Below, piece by piece: positions 1-10,098 of a stretch of 64,000 nt of DNA. The position numbers and the translations under genes were made by a program. Origin of the DNA: Diadema setosum (taxonomy: Eukaryota > Echinodermata > Echinoidea > Diadematoida > Diadematidae). The notes beneath the pieces are model-generated. The model was not told where the DNA came from. It was given only the letters and a program-made list of their open reading frames with translations, and ran no database searches. Within the stretch, counting starts at the first letter, position 1. Every line of letters begins with the position of its first letter. The DNA is taken from positions 32,870,162-32,934,161 of the forward strand of contig NC_092698.1 of the NCBI RefSeq assembly GCF_964275005.1, in the 5' to 3' direction.

Positions 1-93
1 GATTTTTCTCAAACTTTCACTGATGTGTTCTACTAATGTTGCTGCTTTCACTCAATCCACATTGTTCTTGGGGTTTATCTTCCCTTTAAGGGT
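1..93. repeat. End fragment of a TTAAAGG foldback element
   Basis: The stretch from position 1 to about 93 matches, in the same orientation, the right arm of the complete foldback element at 2053-2614 (shared words such as CTCAAACTTTCACTGATGTG and TTGCTGC.TTCACTCAA) and ends in CCCTTTAAG. It is the terminal part of one copy cut by the window edge or by truncation, and it lies in a ZNF830 intron. Confidence 0.7.
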
Positions 94-538
94 GTGTGCT
101 CCTTGTATTCTTCATTTAACCCAGACCCATGAAATACCATGATCACAACGTGCTTTACGCCGAGGAGCTGATGATTATTCACTTCAGTGATTGTGCATAG
201 CTAACTTTTACCGTGCTTTGATTGTCAATTGGCGTGCAGGCTGCACTGCTTTCTTTGCCAGCTGGCATTGATTTCTGGAAACTAATTGTCAATGAACAGA
301 GGTTACTTGATCCCACAAATCCCTTTTGCGTCACCATGGCCTTCAATTTAGACTGAGGCACATTGCTGTGCTTTAGTGGGCTTGCTAACCTTACAACTAC
401 CGGTAGGTCAAGTTTGGCTGGATTACTTAATGCTGATGAAAAAAGTTTGACAAGTTAAGCCAAGTCCCTGGGCACAAAACGGGTTAACACCCATCTCCAT
501 ATGTGAGGTGAAATATATTGAACAGCGAAGTGAGGCAG

Positions 539-724
539 ATTGATGTGTAAAGGATTGTGTTACCATGAACATTAGGTAAATTAATCGAGTTCTCTTCCAG
601 ATTGATGTGTAAAGGATTGTGTTACCATGAACATTAGGTAAATTAATCGAGTTCTCTTCCAGATTGATGTGTAAAGGATTGTGTTACCATGAACATTAGC
701 TAAATTAATTGAGTTCTCTTCCAG
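539..724 (+). repeat. Three tandem 62-bp units ending at a 3' splice site
   Basis: Three units, 539-600, 601-662 and 663-724, each begin ATTGATGTGT and end TTCTCTTCCAG. Units 1 and 2 are identical; unit 3 differs at two bases (TTAGGTAA to TTAGCTAA, and AATCGAG to AATTGAG). The last unit ends exactly where the ZNF830 exon at 725 begins, so the polypyrimidine tract and acceptor AG are present three times. Confidence 0.95.
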
Positions 725-863
725 ATTTCTTTGATAGTAACGTGTCTTCATCAACAACATCATCATCCTTGTCAACGCAAGGCCAGAGGTCTTCCTCCAA
801 GAATGGTCCCAATGCTGACGTATCTTCCACTGTTGACAGCAAGCCTGAACAGGACCAGACAAG
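725..863 (+). CDS. ZNF830: ZNF830 coding exon (Ser-rich linker)
   Basis: Acceptor TTCTCTTCCAG, donor AG|GTGAGA. It begins with the last two bases of an Asp codon and reads FFDSNVSSSTTSSS and on to EQDQTR. The DFF start matches the LPNDFF motif of vertebrate ZNF830; the rest is low-complexity Ser/Thr linker. Confidence 0.88.
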
Positions 864-3800
864 GTGAGATTAACACATTACTGTTCCAGAATTTTTTCAA
901 TTGATGTTGCCCATGTTTTATTCTTGTAGATGATAAAAGCAGAATTCCTCTTGTTCTTTTTTTTTTTCTCTCTCTCTCTCTTTTTTTTTTTTTTTTTTGC
1001 ACACCAAATGTCACTATTTCATGTGGTCATTATCTTTTCTCTTGTCAAGACTTTGAAAAAAAGTGTACCTGAAACATTAAGATTTTCCAAATCTTTTAAA
1101 ACAGCAGAAGTATTTGCTATCATAATATGAATTCAAGAGATATATATTTTTTCTTTTTATCAATGTGCTGTCAAGAAAAAAAAAATGTTATTATATGCTG
1201 TATGCAAGAGTCTAGTCATATGACTTTAGCAATTTTGAATGGTCCATGATCTTAAAAAGCATGATTTTTACCATTCTGCTACAACAGTACATTTCGTACT
1301 AAGAGATGATGAGCAAAGTATTATATGGGAAGATACAATGCAAACAAAACATTTGAATGCTGTCTCTTGTGTGTTCGTGTGTCCTTTCCAGCAAGCCAAT
1401 GTCAGAGGTTTTGCCCGAGGGATTCTTTGATGATCCTGTGCAAGATGCCAAGGTAAAGCCCAGAAAGTTTCTCTACTTCTTTGCCTTCTAATTCTAACTT
1501 GTAGACACATCATTGGTATGACTGACAACACATCACTGCAGTGGGTCTACCCTCCTCTTTGAATTTGAAGATGGGACATCTCTTCCTTGTACTATATTGA
1601 TGATCTTTATCTTACCCAAGCCAGTTTTACATTTTTTTTTTCCAGAGGAAGCTGTCATTATCAATATCCCAGCATTGCTAAGTACTACGTACACCATGTA
1701 TTTTGAATCAGTATATTTTTTGACATTACGCTTAAAAGATGATTTCATGAGTGGTTGAATTCACAATCAAGATCCAATTGATGGAATTAGAAATAAAAAT
1801 TCTTTCTCAGCAGAAATTTAGCCATTTCCCATCTTGAATAGAATTCAGTGTGTTTGTGTTTCAAGTGGCAATATTTTTGTGTTTTCACAAATCATCATTC
1901 AACTCATGAAACCATGGATACCTTCAGAACCCATTTAACCCCCCGGTTTAGAGAGTCATAGTGGATAAAACATCACATTAAAGGGTGTGAGCACTTAGCT
2001 TCAAGAACACCTATGGAAGTCTGGAGCCATAGCCACTGTACCACAGTCATATTAAAGGACAAGTCCACCTTCATATACATTGGGATTGAGAGAATGTAGC
2101 AATATTAGTAGAACACATCAGTGAAAGTTTGAGGAAAATCGGACAATCCGTTCAAAAGTTATGAATATTTTAAGTATATGCGCAGTCACTGCTGGATGAG
2201 AAGACTACTACAGGGTATGATGTCACATGCGTACAACTATATAAGGAAAATAAAAAGAGAATTTCACAAAACTTTTCTTTTTGAATAAAGTGCAAATTTC
2301 TTCGACTTGCTACTGACGTATGTTAAGGGTAATATTATTCCCCCTGCCTTCTGAAAGAGAGAAGTCGAGCGTTCTTTTGTTATGCGAAAAAAATGGAAAT
2401 GTTGAATTTTCTTTATTCTTTCTTTATATCGTTGTACTCATGTGACATCACAAGCTTACTTAGTCTTTTCATCCAGCCGTGACTGAGCAGAAACTTAAAA
2501 AATTCATAACTTTTGAACGGATTGTCCGAGTTTCCTCAAACTCTCACTGACGTGTTCCACTAATATTGCTGCATTCACTCAACCCACATGTCTGTGACGG
2601 TGAACTTGTCCTTTAATGTAAACAATACTTAAACGAAGATTCACACTTTCTTGGTTATTCCTGATTTTCTTTAAAATCTCATCAAATTGTCCCTTTTTGC
2701 AAGCACATGTATTCCTTCTCTTGTAAATAGTAAAACTGTTGAGTAATTTATTTCCATGGATTCTATCATATTTTTGTCTTGTAGGTGCGGAATGTTGAAG
2801 TCAGGAATACAATGGAGGAGGAATGGGAAAAGTTTCAGAAAGAGATGGAAACCCAGAAACAGGTAATATTTCATTCATCTGTCAATGAAAGTTATTGCAA
2901 TCTCTATATGATTGTTGGTGTTGCCCCTGATGACGAACAGTAGACTGTAGGAGCAATGCAGACAATTAGATGTCATTGTCATTTTGAAATGTAATTTATA
3001 GGATATGACTGCATGTGATTACAGGGAATCAGAGTAGTGAGGCAAAAGTGTTGGATTTCAAAATCTCAATCATTTGTCAATGCAGAACTGAGAGGCTGAT
3101 TTCTCCCCACACTGTGGGTGTGATGAGTGCATTTCTTGGTTTGTACACTGTAGCAAATACTTTCATCACATGGGATGTTCTGTGTAAATCCATGAGAATT
3201 AGGCTATAGGGTGGATTTATTTCCACTGTCATCTACCTCACCATGTAGCAACCTGCCTTGGGAGGATTTTGCCTGTAATCAACTATGCTCCTGTGGTCTG
3301 GTTTAGCCCTGTAAAAACAAAACAGTCCTGAGCTCTCAGTTAGATGTGCAAGAACAAAAGTTTGAATTTGAAAGCCAAAATGTTCGTGAAAGTTAGCAAT
3401 CTTTCCAGTGCTTTCAAGCTGCTGTTAGCCACTGCTATGAAAAATGTCTCCATTTTTGCTCCAATAGGTATCAGAGACCTTGGCTGAAGAAGATGATGAG
3501 GCCGCTCAGATGGAGAGAAACATTGATGAGATCGATGAACAGATGTAAGTGTTCTAAACTATGCTAAAAAAATATAGCAAAACTAAACAACTTATGGACA
3601 TGATACCAACTACAGAACACAAGTCTCCAGGTAATGAGGAAGGTACATTGATTTTTACTGAATTTGGCACCTGCGACATTTCATTATTTAGAATGTGATG
3701 TTGTCTTTGGCATAAACAGACAAAATCTGTATGTTTCATGATGTATCATTGCGTATAATTATACAAGTGTCATGTTTTGTAAGTTCAACCCATCCTGGGT

Positions 3801-6230
3801 TGACAGTCTTAGCCCCCAAAGATCTTTCCAATCTTTCTCTATCAAGTGCACTTGGTATTTAGATTTCTCTGGACACGAGTGGTCTCTCAAGTTGCTATGA
3901 AATTGATAGAGTGCTTGCTGCACATGACATGAATACATAAATGCATGAAATTGCAAAGTTCTCATGCAAACACGAATTAGACTTTTGCTCCATCATAAGC
4001 ATGGTTACCACATTTTTGTGTATTGACCACCATGCAGCACTGAAAAGTATAATTGTCACACATAGTACATGCATCTCTTCCACATGTGTGGCATTTAAGG
4101 TACAAATGATATTATTGTTCACATCTTTGCATTTACAGACGCTACAGACCAAGTGTACACACTCACTCTGTACAGGATGTCTGAATTTTTCAGCTTTGCT
4201 ACCAGGGGAATCCTATGAAATTGAAAAATGTTGTTACTTTATGTGCACTGACTAAGCTATTGTTGTTTCTGTTATTTGGTGGAAGTATAAGTGGCATTTC
4301 CAGCTTCTGAGTACCTTGTGTTCTAATGATTTCATATTTTGATATTTGTGGGATGACAGTCATAATGGCAATGCAAAAGTCAAGAGCATTTCAGTCTTCA
4401 GAGTTAAGGCAGTGTTTTGAAGTAAAAAAAAACAAACAAACAAAAGAAAACACTGTATAAAATGTTATTAACAAAAATAAGAGTCACAGTATTGAGAAAG
4501 GATTGAAAATTAAGGATAGTTTTATTCATTTATATAACCATTTCATCACACATTTCAATCTGTAGATGTTCCACGAAAGTCAATGTATACACACTACCAG
4601 TGGGTATATGAAGCTGTGCAAATCTTGCTACATATAAACATAGAATGTATGTATTCTCTGAGATGTGGATAGTTTGGTTTTGTACCAGAATATGCCCCTT
4701 TCTGGTTAATTATCATTTTGCCAAACACCTTTACACCCTCACCTAGTTCCCTCATGCATAACATGCCTGTAAATGAGTCCATTCCCCAACCTAGACATAT
4801 CAAATAAACCCAACACCTCAACCATACAAAACCTGCTTTCTCAGTAACCCTACCTCAAACCTTCCAATCTTGCATGTTATTGAATAATTGGGAGGCACAA
4901 AAAGCGAGAATAGACTATAAAATGGAAGTTTACATTTTCTGGCTGATATTCAACTTACCCTTGTGTTTGAAATTTACCAAGGAACAGCCATGAAGATTAT
5001 TAATGTGAAATCTAGTGCAAGATTTTCTATTCTTGGATGGCAAGTATCTTCACAAACTTTGCCATGTTATAAATCATGACATCAACTTGTTTACACATGA
5101 GATGTGAAAAAATAAACATTTGCGTCTACAACATTATTTAACAACAAATCTGAAATGTTTGGTGGCACATATCAAAGTAAGTTATCACATAGTTTGGAAT
5201 TCTGATCTCAATTCTAGTACTCTAGTACTGGGGTTAATAATCATCATGTCCACGGCATAAAAGCATATACATGTAACACCAACTTGACTACAATGTCCAA
5301 GAGATTTGAAATTTATGATGTATACTTTACATTTTGGACATTCAGCTTCACAACAACTTTGCAAGTGAACAACAAAATGAAAAAAGTCAATGACCTCTAG
5401 CTGTTTCTAAACAGTATAAAATGGTAAGATATGCATAAATATTCCAATTCATCATGAGCATTTCAGGTATAAAATATGTTGCATATTCTGTAAAAGTATC
5501 CTCTACCTAATAATCTTATGTAAATAATGACTTTTTGCTGTGCCTGAAGTAGGCAAATATGTTGTGACTACATCTATCCTATTCTTTTCTTTTTAAGCTC
5601 ACTAGTCTTTGGTATTTGGAATGACAGAGAAAATGTTAATACTTGATAATATTACATTTATGTATCCACATTTACAAACAGAAAGCTAAAATGACAAAAA
5701 TACCAGTAACTGTTTTGTGATCTTTACTGGTTTGCATGGAAATCAGATAATTATTGCAAACATTGAAAGTGTAAAAAATCAATTCAATGATCACACACTG
5801 ATGTCTTCTTTTTTCTTTTTCTTTTTAACAGAGCTCACAAGTTTGCAGAATTTGGCTAAAATTTTAGTATATTGCTAAAATCTTTCTTGAATATAGGGGG
5901 GATCGAGTTTACTCTGTTGCATATATATTCAGTTACATGCATAATATACGATTTTCGTGTTTGTTTTTTAATTCAGCCATTTGTTGCCTTGCTGATGGTC
6001 AATCGCTGTTTCAACACTCAGTCCCGCCCCCCTTTCCTTTCTCTCTTTCTAGACAATGCTTTGCAAAAGTGGAATCCCTGTGGAACAAACAGGATGAGAT
6101 GAGGACAAAGGTGGCTGATAGACAGAAGAACAGAACAGGCAGTGATGGTGATGGGGAAGAAGGAGGGAGTGACGATGAGGCAGAGTTTGAGGAGTTCTTG
6201 AACTGGAGGTCAAAGGGGGCGTGGAAGTGA
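725..6230 (+). CDS. ZNF830: ZNF830 (CCDC16/OMCG1), 3' part, five coding exons
   Basis: Nuclear C2H2 zinc finger protein; the family is known as a spliceosome-associated factor (XAB2/Aquarius complex) needed for pre-mRNA splicing and early embryo proliferation. The window holds exons 725-863, 1392-1452, 2785-2862, 3468-3544 and 6053-6230, joined in frame into 176 complete codons and a TGA stop. Recognition rests on family landmarks in order: DFF followed by a Ser-rich stretch, LPEGFFDDP, a coiled coil with EEEWEKFQKEM, the acidic EIDEQIQC block, the QDEM helix and an acidic tail closing with DWR/NWRSKGA-like residues. The N-terminal zinc finger is upstream of the window. The gene converges on MOCOS. 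Candidate poly(A) signals downstream are ATTAAA at 7711 and 7804 and AATAAA at 8066; none is decisive. The first visible exon starts in codon phase G|AT, inferred from the homologue. Confidence 0.93.
1392..1452 (+). CDS. ZNF830: ZNF830 coding exon (LPEGFFDDP motif)
   Basis: Acceptor CCTTTCCAG, donor AAG|GTAAAG. It encodes SKPMSEVLPEGFFDDPVQDAK with its first codon split from the previous exon (AG|C). LPEGFFDDP is the most diagnostic ZNF830 peptide in the window. Confidence 0.93.
1453..2784 (+). other. ZNF830 intron, mostly occupied by a foldback element
   Basis: Beyond the TTAAAGG foldback at 2053-2614 I see no coding potential or RNA gene here. The preceding intron (864-1391) is also empty apart from a T-rich/CT tract at about 957-998. 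Confidence 0.6.
2053..2614. mobile_element. TTAAAGGACAAG foldback MITE, complete
   Basis: The left end TTAAAGGACAAGTCCACC and right end GGTGAACTTGTCCTTTAA are inverted, and the match continues inward for about 215 bases per arm (for example TCGGACAATCCGTTCAAAAG on the left against CTTTTGAACGGATTGTCCGA on the right). It has no coding capacity. Since TTAA is its own inverse, the bounding TTAA may be a piggyBac-type target duplication or part of the repeat. Related fragments lie at 1-93, about 44365-44460 and 58453-58775. Confidence 0.85.
2785..2862 (+). CDS. ZNF830: ZNF830 coding exon (coiled coil)
   Basis: Acceptor TCTTGTAG, donor CAG|GTAATA; 26 codons in phase 0. It encodes the start of the C-terminal coiled coil with MEEEWEKFQKEMETQKQ, matching the DKEWDEFQKAM region of human ZNF830. 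Confidence 0.92.
3468..3544 (+). CDS. ZNF830: ZNF830 coding exon (acidic coiled coil)
   Basis: Acceptor CTCCAATAG, donor AT|GTAAGT. It encodes VSETLAEEDDEAA and on to ERNIDEIDEQ, matching the AEEDEEG...IGEIDEQIE block of human ZNF830. It ends two bases into an Ile codon. Confidence 0.92.
3545..6052 (+). other. Large ZNF830 intron, no further features
   Basis: AT-rich intron of about 2.5 kb. I found no convincing exon, RNA gene or well-delimited transposon in it. Open frames such as the one at 3941-4255 lack splice context and recognisable motifs. Confidence 0.6.
6053..6230 (+). CDS. ZNF830: ZNF830 terminal coding exon
   Basis: Acceptor CTCTCTTTCTAG, stop TGA at 6228-6230. It encodes IQCFAKVESLWNKQDEM, a basic segment, the acidic GEEGGSDDEAEFEEFL stretch and the closing WRSKGAWK, which parallels the human C-terminus WRVKGALL. 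Confidence 0.93.
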
Positions 6231-6590
6231 GGAGCAACAGGTGGATGGGATCGGACATAACAAGGGAACAAGCTTGCTTTCCACAAGCACACTGGTTACA
6301 CATGGAGATCAACAACTTTAACCAACCAAAGTATGGTTCTGTATCTACCATTTATATGTGTCACTGCAGTTGTAACAGGGCACTGTCACTCTGAAAGAAA
6401 GGTCATGCGTATCTGGAGGTCAATTTGTACAGCGCCCATGCTGTAAAATCCTGCCAAGGGAGGACAGTGGTATTATAAAGTGGAAGCATTTCTAGGTGGA
6501 TATCCCATCAAAACAGAATTTCTGACAAGCCAGGAATGCTTCAATACAGTCAGCAAAGAGTGGGTGGATTTCATCTCAAGTCTCCTTTAC

Positions 6591-6680
6591 GTATACAGTG
6601 GAATCTTGTTATAACTAAGTTGGATATAGTGAGACACCTTATGAGACAAGGTAATTTGGCAGGTCCCATTCTTTTTCTAG
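6591..6680. mobile_element. Decayed fragment of a TACAGTGGAATC Tc1/mariner-type MITE
   Basis: TACAGTGGAATCTTGTTATAAC resembles the left end of the elements at 7438, 14576 and 50686, and GGCAGGTCCC resembles their inner right part. The right terminal repeat is missing. Confidence 0.4.
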
Positions 6681-6721
6681 TCTTTTGTTTTTATCTCTGA
6701 TAAAATGAGATACCTAATCAT

Positions 6722-7110
6722 GGTCATAGCTCAAAGCTGTGCAAAGTTATTGAGATCACACCGCAATATTGCATGTATGGTTCTTATCAGGGACGTTCAT
6801 TGACCTTTTAACTTTTTACCTTGTCGGACTTCACCCATACTTGAACTTGACCAGCATATTTAGGTTACGTACAAAGTGTACTTGTGGTTTGAGTTTGGTG
6901 GTCATAGCTCATAGCTGTGGAAAGCTACTGAAAGTTCACCACATTATTGTGAGTACAGTGCTTTAAATATCAGGGAAAGTTCACTGACCTTTGACCTTGT
7001 CAGACTTCACCCATATTCAAACATTACCAGCATTGTCGGGTTATGTACCTGAGTTGTGATTTTCATGGTCATGCCATGGCTCAAAGCTGTGGAAAATTAT
7101 AGAGAGTACA
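6722..7110. repeat. Imperfect tandem repeat with a GGTCATAGCTCA core
   Basis: Three diverged units of about 165-180 bases each carry GGTCAT..(CT)CA.AGCTGTGGAAA, then a TTCACTGACCTTTGACCTTG-like segment and CTTCACCCATA. The ACCTTTGACCT words resemble nuclear-receptor half-site repeats seen in larger elements of this window. Confidence 0.65.
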
Positions 7111-7437
7111 CCAAATTGTCAATGGCGGTGATGCTGCCACCGACAACGGCAGTGGCAAATAAGTGATGCCTATGTCTTGCTTCTGCTATGTGGGCAAGAC
7201 AAAAATCACATAACCCACATGGATTTTCATCTTTAGTGTCTCAATGGCAAATGCAGCATGTGCTGTGCAGTCTTTGTGGTTGTTTGTACAAAACACATAG
7301 CTGCTGCTGCTGTTGTGGGTTTTCTGAAGTCCCATCACATTTGGAGTGTGTCTTTTCACACAAAATCTCATACTAACAGTACAATGTAATACATAATTAT
7401 ATGGCATCTTTCCCCAAGGCTGAATTTAACAGTTAAG

Positions 7438-7631
7438 TACAGAATGCTCCCGTTGCAACAACCATGGTTATAACAAAATTCTGTTTCAATGACCTAAAAA
7501 TTCAGGTCCCAAAGTCATCATCTCTATACATCTTTGTGTACTCTTATTTGTTTGGCTTTATTACAACAAAATTTTGATATAGCGAAAGAAAACTGCCGGT
7601 CCTAAGAACTTCGGTATAATGGGAGTCACCT
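7438..7631. mobile_element. Tc1/mariner-type MITE, diverged copy
   Basis: It begins TACAGAATGCTCCCG, ends ATAATGGGAGTCACCTA, and carries internal GGTTATAACAAAAT and AAACTGCCGGTCC blocks shared with the better-preserved copy at 14576-14766. It is non-coding. Confidence 0.65.
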
Positions 7632-9078
7632 ATGTTTGTATGTAGGCAGTGGAAACTGTGCTGTTGTGCAACTTCATGATCATGGTGCAGTTCTGTTGCA
7701 TCAAGATTGAATTAAATCACAATGAGAGTATCACTCAGTAATGCATTCTGATTAACTCTATTTGAGATTTTATATATGAAATGTGCTTACACTTATAATT
7801 GACATTAAAGCTGTGTGCTTATGTATAATAAGATACAACATAAAAAGAGGGGTAACACAGCAATTCCATCGACTTTGTTGACTGGTTACCCTGTCTTTGC
7901 CCTCCTCCAAGTAGAGGAGTGGAGCAACAATATGCTCAATTTCTCTCTTTTTAGAGCACCAGTGACTATGTCTTTACTACAATACAAAATCATTTGAAGT
8001 TCTGATGTAAAATTTGCATCAGATTAAAGCTTTCTATGCATAAATTCTGTAAAAGTTGATTTATCAATAAAAACACACACAGTAGCCGGTTCTTGGCTAC
8101 AACAGCAGTGCACATTCTGCAGTAATAAAATCAGTTTAAAATTATTTAAAGTGAAATGACGTCTATTTTTATGAAAAGTTTGTTACAGCAAACTTGATTT
8201 TAACAAAGGTAAATAAAACAAGATTTCATTAGAGCAAGAGGATTTGTCTGGTTAATCTCATTATTTCCCTTACTTATTTTTTCCATCTTAAAAATATTTG
8301 GTTAAAATGAAATATTTTTGCTGTAGATGTATACCAACATCTCACTGTAAAGGAGGTTCACCTGTATTGTGTAGCAAATTGGCAAGTTTGTTTTTTTTTT
8401 TGTTTTTTTTTTTTTTATGTACTTTTCTAATAAGAGTTGTACTCCAATCATTCCTTGTACTTGTATTGTCTAGAACTATGGCTTATAAGTAGTTCAGTCC
8501 AGTGATATATATTTCATATGCAGAGCATGGTTCCAGTTTCTTAATCTGTTTATATTTTTTTGAAAAATAAATCCAACTTTATTGCACATTTTCTCATATT
8601 GCACTGATTCATCGGGAAGATATGATGTAATTCTTATTTTTACGAAGTTGAAAAGGGAGAAAAGAGCAACAGTCCACCATCTGCATCCAAAATTGTTATT
8701 CCTAGGTGGCATACCTTGAACTCTCCCCATCCACTGTGGTTCACAGAATACAAAACTACGCAGAGTGATTACTTGTATATTAATGTCTCACATATGATTG
8801 CCCATTTATATATTTGCTCAATCTCATGCAGACATCAACAAACAGTGGAGCAATCATTGTAAACATGGTGATGATCAAAGGGCAAGAAGAGAGATTAGGT
8901 CCAAGAACTTGCCATATTTCTAAAGCAGAATTCCAGACTTGCATATCTAAAGCATATCAATGTTCCACATAGCAAGGTCAAAATTTATGTACGTTGCATC
9001 TTTGAGATGCACCAAGGGCCCATATTGAATACACAGATAATGATTGATAAAAAGTGCATAGATGTTTAACTTGTGAAG

Positions 9079-9289
9079 CAGTGCCAGAGCTGCCAAATCT
9101 CCCTGATTCTGCAGGAGTCTCCCTGAAAATGTCAAAATCTGTTCATGTCTGAATAAGAGAATATTAAAATCTCTCTGATTTGGGAATTATTTTTGCCCAT
9201 TGAAATGCATGTAACACACAGATATCTCCCTGATTGCTGCATGGAATCTCCCTGATTTGGATGTGGAAATGTTGGCAGACCTGCAGTAC
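9079..9289. mobile_element. Inverted-end element with repeated ATCTCCCTGATT
   Basis: The left end GTGCCAGAGCTGCCAA and the right end (reverse complement GTACTGCAGGTCTGCCAA) are similar, and the interior holds about five copies of CTCCCTGAT. It looks like a small non-autonomous DNA element; family unknown. Confidence 0.45.
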
Positions 9290-9761
9290 ACACATTGGGA
9301 CTGGTGGCACACATGTCCATGTATCCATTTGCTTTGACTGTCTGAGTCCCATTATTCGGTGGTAACTTCAAGAACATTACAAGGGGCTCGATCAGTATTA
9401 CTCACATCACTGCATGTAGCCCAGTGATAACCTGCATCACACTAACCTGTCGGAAAGATTGTGACCTTATGAAAAACACAGATCATTCACAGTTCCTTCC
9501 ATTATTTTCTTGTCTCATTTTACATCATGCTGTTCAAATAGTCATGTAAACTGATAAGTACATACACCATAAAGCATGTTACACTCATACATAACTTCCA
9601 CTATTAAAGCAAAGTGGAAAACACTATAATCAAGATACAAAATAACACATACTAAGTACAAATAGATACTATTCTTGATGGACAGTGTACCCTTCTTCCC
9701 ATACAGTCACCAGAAATTTTCGAACCTGTTAAGTTCCGTCATTCCATTTACTAGAGGTCCC

Positions 9762-9767
9762 TTTATT
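9762..9767 (-). terminator. Candidate MOCOS poly(A) signal AATAAA
   Basis: AATAAA on the minus strand (TTTATT forward), about 215 bases after the MOCOS stop codon. Position and context (GGAATAAAGGG) are plausible; use is not shown. Confidence 0.4.
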
Positions 9768-9921
9768 CCACTAAACGGTCCCTTCTGTCACAGTAGACAT
9801 TCCTTTGGTCCTGTAAGAAGTTCTGTCGGTTCTACTGGAAGTTCCAGGAAGGATGCTGTTTGACTGCAAGCGCCAACCTCCTTGCAGGGGAACTGCCTGC
9901 ATGCTGGAGTCCTGGTCATTT

Positions 9922-9995
9922 CTCATACACCAGTCTTCAGTAAGGGGCACTGGCCACATTCTTCTGTCATGGTCATCACTCTCATACACCAGTCT
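9922..9995 (-). repeat. 59-bp imperfect duplication across the MOCOS stop codon
   Basis: CTCATACACCAGTCT occurs at 9922-9936 and again at 9981-9995, each followed by a similar (A/G)AGGGGCA block and preceded by GGTCAT. The copy at 9981 contains the MOCOS stop codon (TCA forward, 9982-9984); the other lies in the 3' UTR. Confidence 0.75.
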
Positions 9996-10098
9996 CCACA
10001 GAGGGGCATCTCTGCAGCACCTCGATGATGTCGCCTGTCTGTAGCTTGAATCCACTCCTCAGGTCTGGGCTGTTCATGATATGCATGCCAAAGAAAAT
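9982..10098 (-). CDS. MOCOS: MOCOS terminal coding exon 13
   Basis: Acceptor GTTCTGGCAG, stop TGA at 9984-9982. It encodes [14 protein letters not shown] and on to [11 protein letters not shown], aligning with VNFGMYLMHASLDL and SVGSQVLPVL of human MOCOS; the last nine residues are not conserved. Confidence 0.92.
   Translation of the reverse strand: MFFGMHIMNSPDLRSGFKLQTGDIIEVLQRCPSVETGV

Larger units (their letters stand above)
6231..9761. other. ZNF830 3' UTR and convergent intergenic region
   Basis: The two transcription units converge here. The 3' end of ZNF830 transcription cannot be fixed; candidate plus-strand poly(A) signals lie at 7711, 7804 and 8066. The rest is repeats (listed separately) and AT-rich DNA without a supportable gene. 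Confidence 0.6.

Noticed and set aside
6011..6351. Two minus-strand open frames
   Set aside because: They are shadows of the acidic ZNF830 terminal exon and its 3' UTR.
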